Positions 7,014 through 14,611 of a DNA stretch of 38,800 bases are shown here, in pieces (the stretch's first letter is position 1; each line of letters starts with the position of its first letter). The notes beneath the pieces are model-generated. The model saw nothing but the letters and a program-made list of their open reading frames with translations. It was not told where the DNA came from and did no database searches. Location of the stretch: the NCBI GenBank assembly GCA_046760505.1, contig JBHIEG010000018.1, forward strand, positions 1-38,800, read 5' to 3'. A program made the position numbers and the translations under genes. This stretch comes from CAYFZR01 sp046760505 [NCBI: Candidatus Hydrothermarchaeota archaeon]. Lineage in GTDB: Archaea > CAYFZR01.

Positions 7014-7211
7014 CTACTCTATTTTTATTTTTGAAATTTCGCTCGCCCAGTAGAGTTTATTTCTGTATAAAACAGGCGCCGAATGCTTTACTTTATTCAT
7101 AATGTTTCTCAAGTCCTCTGGTGTTATTTCAAATTTCGCCTCGTTGAAGGCAAGGTAGGTGTTCTTGCTTTCTTCAAGATAGAGGTAGAAGCAGCCACCG
7201 ATACCTAACAT
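7014..7211 (-). CDS. Small hypothetical protein downstream of the CHAT gene, 65 aa
   Basis: This 65-residue protein follows the CHAT stop codon after nine bases and is probably translated from the same message. An AGGTGG sequence sits almost against the ATG, closer than usual, so initiation is likely coupled to the upstream gene. The predicted fold is a beta-hairpin (CFYLYLEES, TYLAFNEAKFEI), a helix (TPEDLRNIMNKVKH) and a final strand region. There is no signal peptide. I do not recognise the family. It converges on the micropeptide gene with only 13 bases between stop codons. Confidence 0.55.
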   Translation of the reverse strand: MLGIGGCFYLYLEESKNTYLAFNEAKFEITPEDLRNIMNKVKHSAPVLYRNKLYWASEISKIKIE

Positions 7212-7220
7212 GCCACCTAG

Positions 7221-9056
7221 TCACTTAATTTTAAGAATTAATTTATCTTGATCAATTTTCTCTATACTATATACAACCGGTATATTTGCTCTGACCTTCT
7301 GCGTCAAGTAATACTCAGGATTTCCAAGCACCAGATAGTCCCTTCCATAAATGGAGGTTAATCGTGCCAGTTCCATTGCTGTTCCTATGGGAAAACCATT
7401 GCTTAATAGCCTTGAGAAATTATAGCCTATTTTTAGAGCCTCTTCATTGCAAACTTTAAATAGCGTAACTATTCCTGCGACGGATCCCTTTTTGATTAAA
7501 TCTTCTCCCTCTTCATAGCTGTTGCAGGCATTTAGGAAGAAAGTTGGAGTGTTGTTTTCTTTAATTTCACTTGCCTTTAAGGATCCATCGCTACAGACGA
7601 AACCATCCTCGCAGTGACCTATGTAGTGCAATAGATCAAAACCTCTGGCAAATATATCTGATAACTCATCCCTGGATAAAAATTCATAGATCTTTGTTTT
7701 AAGGGGAATATCCCTTCTTTTCCTGTATATCTCTCTAACCATCTCTATCTCATCTATCATCTTCTCGTCGTTCAGTACTAAGGCGATATCGATGTGATCT
7801 TTATCTTTACCATAATATTTTAACTGATTGTAGAATGCTTTTTCAGTTGATTTTGCACAGTCTATGGATACTACATCAGAGATCCACATGTGATTGTGGG
7901 AGTCCTTTAAAAAAGGTCTTCCTACGGTTTTTTTCTCTGCCATGGCGAGTGCATCGCCTCTGAAGAAATCATTTAATGATAGTTTGATGACTTCTCTCTC
8001 TGATATTGGCTCGAATCTTGGCAGATATATCAATGAGAGATTGTTCAGCAAGAAAGGAATCGATTTCAAATTCTCCAAGTAAGGCTTTACATAGGAAGAG
8101 AGATGCCATTTCGGCATATACTTTTTAATTTTCTCGTCTGGAACATCTAAGTATATAGGAAGTTGCTCTCCAATGCTTTTATTATATATTTCATTTATAT
8201 CGAAATCTAAGCCCTCTAATGCCTCCAACTCTTTTAAATTAAATTTATATAATCCCGCGTTTCTCACCAGACAATCCAGGAAGAATATCTTTTGAAGTAT
8301 CCAGTTTACTTCGTTTTCGAATTCTGGGAATTTGGATAAATAATATTCAAAGCCATCTGAAACTATTTTTGGCTCTCCAAATCTTATATCTGCGAGGAGA
8401 TAATATGCCAGAGGCGCAACCGTATAAAGATATTCTAATTTCTCGGGAACAAAGATCTCAATGCCCGAGGAAAGTTTTTTTAAATTTTCTGGAACTTCGA
8501 AATGATCGGAGAACTCTATCAAGGGAGGATGTCCTCTTAGAGTTGGATAGCTTCTTTCGCAAGTGCTTGTTTTTATAGAAGATGAAAGAAGGGATATTCC
8601 ACTGGCAATGTCCTCAAGATCCTTTGTAACCTTTATGGTGAATTCAGGTCTCTTATGATAGGATCTCACTCCAAATATTATTTCCCTTTCTTCATCGAAC
8701 TCTAAGGAAATATTTGCATCCTTATCACATGTTATTCTTATCTCCGAATTTACAAATGCATATATCTTTACATGTGAATCGATTTCGATTATGTATCTGT
8801 TTCTTGGAATGATGAAAGAAGAGTTAGTTTCTATTTGTGTTACAACCTCGTAGGTATCATAACTTCTTATATGCGTCAGGAAAGTATCATACCTTATCTC
8901 CTTGCATATTCCGGAAAATGTAACGTCTACAGGATATCTGAATTTAAAATCTTTTCCGGTAAATTTCCAATCTTTGCAATAAAGTCTAACAAGTTTCCTT
9001 TCTGTTTTGTCATGGATCATCAATTCTCCATTTCGGTAATTTATGGAAAATCCCAT
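7221..9056 (-). CDS. CHAT-domain (caspase-like) putative cysteine protease
   Basis: The C-terminal region of this 611-aa protein is a CHAT domain of the caspase clan. Residues 475-482 read DLLHYIGHC and 506-514 read FFLNACNSY, giving a candidate His481/Cys511 dyad in the usual contexts, followed by GSVAGIVTLFKV and a last block GRDYLVLGNPEYY. Upstream, the region from about 365 carries SLNDFFRGDALAMAEKKTVGRPF, the start of the peptidase fold. Residues 1-180 look beta-rich and 190-360 helical; neither matches the TPR arrays common in other CHAT proteins. There is no signal peptide or membrane segment. The dyad appears intact, so activity is expected, but the substrate is unknown. Neighbouring Gly-Pro-ending peptides are candidates. 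Confidence 0.85.
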   Translation of the reverse strand: MGFSINYRNGELMIHDKTERKLVRLYCKDWKFTGKDFKFRYPVDVTFSGICKEIRYDTFLTHIRSYDTYEVVTQIETNSSFIIPRNRYIIEIDSHVKIYAFVNSEIRITCDKDANISLEFDEEREIIFGVRSYHKRPEFTIKVTKDLEDIASGISLLSSSIKTSTCERSYPTLRGHPPLIEFSDHFEVPENLKKLSSGIEIFVPEKLEYLYTVAPLAYYLLADIRFGEPKIVSDGFEYYLSKFPEFENEVNWILQKIFFLDCLVRNAGLYKFNLKELEALEGLDFDINEIYNKSIGEQLPIYLDVPDEKIKKYMPKWHLSSYVKPYLENLKSIPFLLNNLSLIYLPRFEPISEREVIKLSLNDFFRGDALAMAEKKTVGRPFLKDSHNHMWISDVVSIDCAKSTEKAFYNQLKYYGKDKDHIDIALVLNDEKMIDEIEMVREIYRKRRDIPLKTKIYEFLSRDELSDIFARGFDLLHYIGHCEDGFVCSDGSLKASEIKENNTPTFFLNACNSYEEGEDLIKKGSVAGIVTLFKVCNEEALKIGYNFSRLLSNGFPIGTAMELARLTSIYGRDYLVLGNPEYYLTQKVRANIPVVYSIEKIDQDKLILKIK

Positions 9057-9159
9057 CTAAAACCACTATCGTCTTTTTTTGTTGAAGTTCTGACAGAATA
9101 GTATAAACCTCTAGATATTTATCTTTTATCATACTATTTTTCGAAGTATAACAAAAATT

Positions 9160-9168
9160 ATTTTATAG
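9160..9168 (+). promoter_or_regulatory. TATA box of the symporter gene
   Basis: ATTTTATAG is centred about 26 bp before the ATG at 9190, so the symporter message is probably leaderless. The 133-bp gap from 9057 to 9189 also holds the divergent CHAT promoter; on the minus strand TTTATACT near 9102-9109 is the best candidate. Confidence 0.45.
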
Positions 9169-9189
9169 ATGTTCATGACCTAAATACTC

Positions 9190-10647
9190 ATGAATTATAA
9201 TTTGCTTATCTTAATGACCTTTATTGCAATCACACTTTTCTTAGGTTTAAGAAGAAAGTCAATAGACATCCAGCAGATGCTTATTGCCGAAAAAAAGTTA
9301 GGTACCTTTGATACGGTAATAAATATATTTGCAACAAGTATAGGTCCCCATGCAATAGTAGGAACAATAGGTATGATATGGGTTATTGGGTTTGCAGAGG
9401 GAGCAGCTGAGTTAGCGGCTATAACAGGGCTTTTAATCTTCGCCTTTATTCTAATAAGACCCGTAAGAGAGAACTCTGAGTTTTCTCCTCCGGATATGTG
9501 GTACAACAGGTACGGCTTGGGAATAACCCTGTTCATTCATTTCATCTACTTTTTCGTGCTGTTAATCTCGTTTGCAGGGATCATTAAGGCAGGAGCATGG
9601 ACGGTAGGATCTCTGACAGGATTGGGTTTCCTCGAATCTTGCCTTCTGACCGTTTTACCCATCATGCTTTATGCTATATTTGGCGGCCTGAGATCCGTGG
9701 TTATAACAGATGTTTTTCAAGCCATATTTGTCTTCTTAGCCCTAGCTATTCCAGCATTCTTTGCACTAACAATGATAATAAAGGGAAAGATTATTGGCGT
9801 TCCTCATGAACTTTATAGCATGAAGTTTGAGGGAGACCCGAGCATAGCGGGGCTCGGGGTGTTTTCGAGACTTCTTCCTTGGTATCTCGTGATTTTATTG
9901 AATTACATCAAACCATCAAGCGTCTTGGGCTACAGGTCCATAAGCGCGGAAAGCGAGGAAGTGGCAAAAAAATCCATGTTTTACACCCTTCCTCTATGGA
10001 TATTTTATATGATCTGTGTTTTCTTGATAGGATACGCCTGTAAAGGATTGTTTCCAAACTGGCAGGATTTGGGCAACGATAGAGATAACGCATACATGTT
10101 TTTCGTTAGCGTACTTCCTTACAGTCAATTTTTAAAGCCTTTCTTGCTTCTCTGCCTTTTTGCTGCCATTGTCTCCACGATAGATACTCAAATAATCAAC
10201 TTAACAGCCGCCTATACAAGAAACGTCTACATAGTATTCTTTGAGAAAGTATTCAACTTGGAAGAGAGATTTAGGCTTAAGGCAAGCAGGATAATAGCAT
10301 TCATATTTGGTCTCACATTTTTGTTTGCGGTTCCGATAGTACCTAAGATAGAGAGTATCTGGCTTCTGGATATTTTCATCAGATCAGTAACCGCTGTCGT
10401 GATAGTTCCCCCTTATTTCTGCGCATATTTCCTGCCTAAAAAATTTGCAAACAAATATGGTTGTTGGATAGGGGTTATCTTGGGAATTCTCGGAGTATTT
10501 GCGGTCGAGTATTATAAATACAAAAATCACGTGAGGTTCATTCTGGGTTTGGTTGATACTTGGTGGTACGTGATCATATGCATATTGGTGACCATCCTGA
10601 TTATATCGTTCAGTCGAGTAGCCTCTTCTCTGAGAAAGATTGAATGA
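9190..10647 (+). CDS. Sodium:solute symporter (SSS/SLC5 family)
   Basis: This 485-aa integral membrane protein has about 13 hydrophobic segments, the usual size and topology for the SSS family. The N-terminal pattern of a first helix, then LGTFDTVINIFATSIGPHAIVGTIGMIWVIG, matches SSS helices 1 and 2, where substrate and sodium sites lie. FGGLRSVVITDVFQAIF is the characteristic helix 5-6 loop, and FAAIVSTIDTQIINLTA in helix 8 includes the S/T-rich sodium-site region. The substrate cannot be read from sequence; proline, pantothenate and carboxylates are all transported by relatives. It starts divergently from the CHAT gene and precedes helical protein B, so it lies physically inside the locus. 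Confidence 0.87.
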   Translation: MNYNLLILMTFIAITLFLGLRRKSIDIQQMLIAEKKLGTFDTVINIFATSIGPHAIVGTIGMIWVIGFAEGAAELAAITGLLIFAFILIRPVRENSEFSPPDMWYNRYGLGITLFIHFIYFFVLLISFAGIIKAGAWTVGSLTGLGFLESCLLTVLPIMLYAIFGGLRSVVITDVFQAIFVFLALAIPAFFALTMIIKGKIIGVPHELYSMKFEGDPSIAGLGVFSRLLPWYLVILLNYIKPSSVLGYRSISAESEEVAKKSMFYTLPLWIFYMICVFLIGYACKGLFPNWQDLGNDRDNAYMFFVSVLPYSQFLKPFLLLCLFAAIVSTIDTQIINLTAAYTRNVYIVFFEKVFNLEERFRLKASRIIAFIFGLTFLFAVPIVPKIESIWLLDIFIRSVTAVVIVPPYFCAYFLPKKFANKYGCWIGVILGILGVFAVEYYKYKNHVRFILGLVDTWWYVIICILVTILIISFSRVASSLRKIE

Positions 10648-10663
10648 TATCCCTTTATTTTAG

Positions 10664-10701
10664 TTGTCTGACAAATATGGGCCATTATTTCTTTGTCTGA
10701 C
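10664..10701. repeat. Direct repeat TTGTCTGAC, two copies 29 bp apart
   Basis: TTGTCTGAC occurs at 10664-10672 and 10693-10701, upstream of the TATA candidate for helical protein B. The first copy extends to TTGTCTGACAA, an 11-bp near-perfect palindrome, and the second to TTGTCTGACGAA. Paired sites spaced by about three helical turns suggest a binding site for a regulator or activator. Confidence 0.45.
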
Positions 10702-10722
10702 GAAAGATAGATGTACTTGAGG

Positions 10723-10731
10723 GCATAAAAT
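10723..10731 (+). promoter_or_regulatory. TATA box for helical protein B
   Basis: GCATAAAAT lies about 35 bp before the ATG at 10762, which predicts a transcription start near 10752 and a very short leader. It shows that helical protein B can be expressed independently of the symporter. Confidence 0.4.
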
Positions 10732-10761
10732 CTATTCTACAATAGTTTGATGTGAATTGTT

Positions 10762-11535
10762 ATGTATGCCTTGGGAGAGGTAGATTACAAACTGATAGAG
10801 GAGTTTGCAAATTGTTATGATGTAGTCAGGAATATGCCTCACTTTCTTTACTCGAAAAATCAGCTTAATGAACTTAAAGAAACCACTGAACAGATTGGTA
10901 GAGATCTCAGGCATCACCTCTCTAGAGTTAAAGATCCTTTGGAAGTTGAAGAGATGATCTCTACTGCGATAAATAATATCGAAAATCGGAGAAAATCTTT
11001 TGGATTAAATGAAGTTATCCCTTATTTTAGAAGAAAAGAAATAAGCTTCTTAACTCGCCTCCATAAAAAAGCCCTTGATGCATCAATCCTTTTAGTATTA
11101 AAAAATGAAGGAATGTTAAAAATGACAAGGGAAAAAGAAGAAAACATAAAAAGCAGGATATGGCTTGGGATAGAGTTGAAAATGTATGCAATGCTTGGTG
11201 GAATTGAAATACCAGATGAATCTACCTTTTCCTATGAGATTCTTGAAAAAATATCTAAGGAATGTGTGAATATTTTGTATTCAAGAATCAAAGATGAGAG
11301 AGAAAAGTATCTGAGACATATACTAAATATCTTAGATTTCAAGCATAAAGTAGCACTCTATAATTTAGACCCAGATCTATGGCGTTTCTTTACCATAATA
11401 GAGGCGGTTAGATTACTGGATGTTTCTGGAGAATTCGTTCATGACTTGATTGAACTGTCTATACTACTTGAGAAATTGGAAAAAATAGAAAAGGAGGTCA
11501 GTTATCCCGGATGGGGCGGATGCGGTGGACCTTAG
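10762..11535 (+). CDS. All-helical protein of unknown family (copy B) with GWGGCGGP tail
   Basis: This 257-aa paralog of the protein at 5994 aligns with it without gaps from residue 10 (KLIEEFANCYDVV) to residue 246. It keeps all the shared blocks, including YFRRKEISFLTRLHKKALD, DLDPDLWRFF and RLLDVSGEFVHDLIELSILL. The N-terminal ten residues differ. At the C-terminus it gains an extra YPGWGGCGGP tail that copy A lacks. That tail resembles the end of the 43-aa micropeptide (GGGWGP) in being Gly/Trp-rich and ending in Gly-Pro. There is no signal peptide, so the tail would be cytoplasmic. Its stop codon overlaps the convergent tgtA stop by three bases. Function is unknown. Confidence 0.8.
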   Translation: MYALGEVDYKLIEEFANCYDVVRNMPHFLYSKNQLNELKETTEQIGRDLRHHLSRVKDPLEVEEMISTAINNIENRRKSFGLNEVIPYFRRKEISFLTRLHKKALDASILLVLKNEGMLKMTREKEENIKSRIWLGIELKMYAMLGGIEIPDESTFSYEILEKISKECVNILYSRIKDEREKYLRHILNILDFKHKVALYNLDPDLWRFFTIIEAVRLLDVSGEFVHDLIELSILLEKLEKIEKEVSYPGWGGCGGP

Positions 11536-13463
11536 CTACCGTGAATATTATCGCTACCATGTCTTACCTTGACCGCTACTCCTCTCTTAAATCTCATCAT
11601 TTCTTCAGAAGATAGAATTGATCTGCCCACTCCTAAAAGCGAGTCATTTTTGTTCACAACCAAAACCTCTTCTTGAGGACGTATATTCATGTCTGCATCT
11701 ACAACAAATTTCGAAAAGGCACTTTTTCCCTCTTTCACAAATTTTTCTGCCTCTTCTGATATCACAACTCTGTATTTGGGAAATTCCAAGCTATCGTGCA
11801 ATATTTTTGCTCCAAGGAAACTCAAACTGAACGTCCCATCTGTTCTCAGTGTTGCAACTACATCTTCTCCGTCGATTAGATATTTTATTCTTCCTTTTCT
11901 ACCTTTTCTAAAATCGAATTTGGAGAAGAATTTACCTATTCCACTTCCGAATTGAAAATCTATCAATTTTTCAATTTTTATACTGCTAAATTCTTCATTT
12001 TTTTCATTAAAACCATAATCAGGTTCGAAACGGCCGTAATCTACGAAGTCTCCAATTTGATATATTTCGTCGAAATTAAATTTCAGGTACTCCTTTATCT
12101 TTCCTAGGGTGAACTCTATGGTCTCCTTATCGAGTACACTAGGTAATACGGACTGCATGAGGGGGTAAACATCTTCTATTTCAATGGGTACCAAAAATGG
12201 TGGGCGAATAAATACGACATTGTATTCTCTCCAATAATTCCTAGCAATTTTCTCATTTTTCTCATTAAATACCATTAAAAGCTTATTTGAGCTTGGTTTG
12301 TATCTTGTAAACAATCTTTTGTAAAATCTGTAAACTTCAGGTCGATAGCACGATTCCGTGCCGGTGAAGAAAAAGGCTCTATTTTTTACCACGGGATCGT
12401 ACCTTTCTATAAATTCTATTTCTTCCCTTATAATTCTCAAGGCCTCTAACAACTTGGGATGCACCCTACACCTTTCTTCAACGAGTTCCCACAGAGATCC
12501 ATTCTTTATCGCCTGTTTTACTCTTTTTAATTCCAAGAAAGATACGTATAGGTTGTGTTTTGCAATGAGGAGTTCTTTATCTCGTTTTTCAAGTTTTTTA
12601 ATCTCTTTTAAGGGATATTCTAAACATACGGGGCAAATACAAGGGCTTTCTTCCAAATCTTTAAGTCTGAATGTTCCGTTAGCAAACATCAGTCTGTCAT
12701 CTCTTGCATAAATTGCATAGGAGGCAGAATCGAATGTATCACATCCAAGAAGGACCGCAAAAGGAAATATCATAGGATGACCGCACCCAAATAGGTGAAC
12801 GGGTTTTTCTATAGGTAATCCCTTTTTACATGCCATTATAATCTTAAATAATTCTGAAAATTCATAGTTTTCCATTAAAGGAACCACACCACCAATAGCA
12901 TACATATCAAATTCCAGTTTTCCAAGTTCTTGGGAACAGAAATTTCTTAAATCCAAAAAGGTAGAGCCTTGGACAGTAGCCATAATAAAATTGCCGTTGT
13001 ATCTTTTTTTTAGCTCTATACTTTCTTTAGCTCTCCTTAGAGTTTCTTCTAAGTCTTTTTCAGCATTTTTTTTAGATGAAAAGGGGGGTGTTGGTATATC
13101 TAGGAATACGGATACATCGCTTCCAATCTTCTGCTGAAACTCAAATATTTCAAGGGAATTGATCTCTAACTCATCGTACTCGTAGAGTTGATAACTCCCT
13201 GAATCTGTAAAGATAGGACCTTCAAAGTCCATTAATTTATGTATTCCTTCTTTAATTGCCTTTTCTCTTAGATTTTCATTGTTATAAATTATATAGGCGT
13301 TTGTGAATATAGTCTGAGCCCCAAAGTTTCTTGTTTCTTTTGGAGGTATGAACTTAATATCCGGATGAACTACCGGGATCAATGTTGGTGTATTGATTCC
13401 TCCATGAGGGGTTTTTATCTCACCGATTCTTCCTAGTCCATCTTTGTAAAATACTTCAAACAT
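11532..13463 (-). CDS. tgtA: Archaeosine tRNA-guanine transglycosylase
   Basis: TgtA swaps guanine for preQ0 at position 15 of archaeal tRNAs, the first step of archaeosine formation. The 643-aa length matches full archaeal enzymes with a catalytic barrel, connecting domains and a C-terminal PUA domain. The barrel carries FTDSGSYQ (about 85-92) and HLFGCGHP...GCDTFDSASY, where the Asp residues provide catalysis. The zinc site is CICPVC followed by the His of AKHN about 25 residues on. The PUA region starts near YRVVISEEAEKFV and includes GKSAFSKFVVDAD and VLVVNKNDSLLGVGR. It abuts the DUF72 gene and may share its message. Confidence 0.95.
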   Translation of the reverse strand: MFEVFYKDGLGRIGEIKTPHGGINTPTLIPVVHPDIKFIPPKETRNFGAQTIFTNAYIIYNNENLREKAIKEGIHKLMDFEGPIFTDSGSYQLYEYDELEINSLEIFEFQQKIGSDVSVFLDIPTPPFSSKKNAEKDLEETLRRAKESIELKKRYNGNFIMATVQGSTFLDLRNFCSQELGKLEFDMYAIGGVVPLMENYEFSELFKIIMACKKGLPIEKPVHLFGCGHPMIFPFAVLLGCDTFDSASYAIYARDDRLMFANGTFRLKDLEESPCICPVCLEYPLKEIKKLEKRDKELLIAKHNLYVSFLELKRVKQAIKNGSLWELVEERCRVHPKLLEALRIIREEIEFIERYDPVVKNRAFFFTGTESCYRPEVYRFYKRLFTRYKPSSNKLLMVFNEKNEKIARNYWREYNVVFIRPPFLVPIEIEDVYPLMQSVLPSVLDKETIEFTLGKIKEYLKFNFDEIYQIGDFVDYGRFEPDYGFNEKNEEFSSIKIEKLIDFQFGSGIGKFFSKFDFRKGRKGRIKYLIDGEDVVATLRTDGTFSLSFLGAKILHDSLEFPKYRVVISEEAEKFVKEGKSAFSKFVVDADMNIRPQEEVLVVNKNDSLLGVGRSILSSEEMMRFKRGVAVKVRHGSDNIHGS

Positions 13464-14192
13464 TTAACTCATCATCTCTAAAAATTCCTTCGCTGATTCA
13501 AACATGTGTACGTTGTTAAACAAGCAATACAACTGGGGAACGTCTATGCTAGCGCATATTTCCTTTAATTTATTTAGATCCTCTTTACTGTATCTATAAT
13601 AATACATTTTTTCTCCCGGAGGAGAGCCATGCAATCTAAAATATACAAAATCTTTAGAATATAATGTTTTTTTAGCAAAAGGATCTGTACAATGTACTAA
13701 ATCAAGTTTTTCGCATAATTTTTTGATTGTATCGTCGTTCCAATCTCCTCTTGGCTCCCATACCAGATTCAAAGTGCCTCTATCTATGCATTCGAAAAAC
13801 TCCACTATATTGGAAATGTGTTCCTCACTCTCTTTGAATTTGGGAGGAGACTGGAAAACCACTATTTTTGCATCTAAGGCTTTGCAAGCATTTTTTGTTT
13901 CTTCCCAAGCATTAAAGTTCTCTTCAGTAGGTCTGAAGTATCCGTATTTATTTATGCTTTCTTTAGATATCTCTATTCCTCCTTTTTTGTAGGTTGGACT
14001 CTTTGGGGAATGAGTAATAAGTTGTGAGGCTTTAATGGTGAATTCAAAGTCGCGTGGGGACTGTTTCCTCCATTTTTTTAAGGTCTCCAGTCTCGGAATT
14101 TTGTAGAAGGTCTTCTGTACCTCTACGAGTTTGAACGTCTCAAAATATTTTTTCATTCCTTTAGGAAAGCCGCAGCAACCTATTGATAACAT
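13464..14192 (-). CDS. DUF72 (YecE-like) family protein
   Basis: This 242-aa protein belongs to the DUF72 family of TIM-barrel-like proteins. Family features are the N-terminal IGCCGFPKGMKKYF, the VQKTFYKIP strand, FEFTIKASQLITH, VFQSPPKFK, LVWEPRGDW and YFRLHGSPPG. The biochemical role of DUF72 is unresolved. Its stop codon directly adjoins the tgtA start (TAA then ATG without spacing), so it is probably co-transcribed with tgtA, which might hint at a nucleic-acid-related role. The upstream gene on this strand is tRNA-Ser. Confidence 0.87.
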   Translation of the reverse strand: MLSIGCCGFPKGMKKYFETFKLVEVQKTFYKIPRLETLKKWRKQSPRDFEFTIKASQLITHSPKSPTYKKGGIEISKESINKYGYFRPTEENFNAWEETKNACKALDAKIVVFQSPPKFKESEEHISNIVEFFECIDRGTLNLVWEPRGDWNDDTIKKLCEKLDLVHCTDPFAKKTLYSKDFVYFRLHGSPPGEKMYYYRYSKEDLNKLKEICASIDVPQLYCLFNNVHMFESAKEFLEMMS

Positions 14193-14204
14193 TTTATCGA
14201 GAAG

Positions 14205-14291
14205 CGCCGGGGCTGGGATTTGAACCCAGGTGGAGCGGAAGCTCCACGGGCTCTCCAGGCCCGCGCCTTAGGCCAACTTGGCTACCCCGGC
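14205..14291 (-). tRNA. tRNA-Ser (GGA)
   Basis: The minus strand folds as a class II tRNA. It has acceptor GCCGGGG/CCCCGGC, a D-arm, anticodon stem CGGGC/GCCCG with loop CTGGAGA (anticodon GGA), a long variable arm (GGAGC-TTCC-GCTCC), a T-arm with TTCAAAT, and discriminator G. No CCA is encoded. It begins one base after the rps10 stop, so it is probably cut from the end of the str operon transcript. Confidence 0.95.
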
Positions 14292-14292
14292 A

Positions 14293-14601
14293 TTAGCCAC
14301 GTAACTCTATTTCTATGTTCACTCCCTCTGGAACCGTCACTCTTATAAGCTGTCTCATTGCCCTTTCATCCGCGTCTATGTCTACCAGCCTTTTGTGGAT
14401 ACGCATTTCCCAGTGATCCCAAGTCTCAGTACCTTCTCCATCTGGGGACTTCCTTATCGGAACAATGAGTCTTTTTGTGGGGAGTGGAACAGGTCCTGAA
14501 AAGCGTACACCGGTTTTCTCCGCTATCTTTTTTATTTCATTGCAAACTTCTTCCAATCTTCTAGGATCCGTTCCTGTGAGTCTGATTCTGGCTTTCTGCA
14601 T
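14293..14601 (-). CDS. rps10: Small ribosomal subunit protein uS10
   Basis: Protein uS10 of the 30S head. The 102-aa length and the blocks [62 protein letters not shown] and [11 protein letters not shown] are standard for archaeal uS10. It lies ten bases downstream of tuf, as usual in archaeal str operons, and is followed by tRNA-Ser. Confidence 0.97.
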   Translation of the reverse strand: MQKARIRLTGTDPRRLEEVCNEIKKIAEKTGVRFSGPVPLPTKRLIVPIRKSPDGEGTETWDHWEMRIHKRLVDIDADERAMRQLIRVTVPEGVNIEIELRG

Positions 14602-14611
14602 GGGCTTTCCT

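Noticed and set aside
9131-9149. ATACT...AGTAT inverted repeat between CHAT and symporter
   Set aside because: Only 5-bp arms with a 9-bp spacer in AT-rich DNA; too weak to call an operator on its own.
10640-10705. Possible box C/D guide RNA at the two CTGA-containing repeats
   Set aside because: The repeats contain CTGA, but no good RTGATGA C or C' box sits at the right spacing, so a promoter-element reading is simpler.
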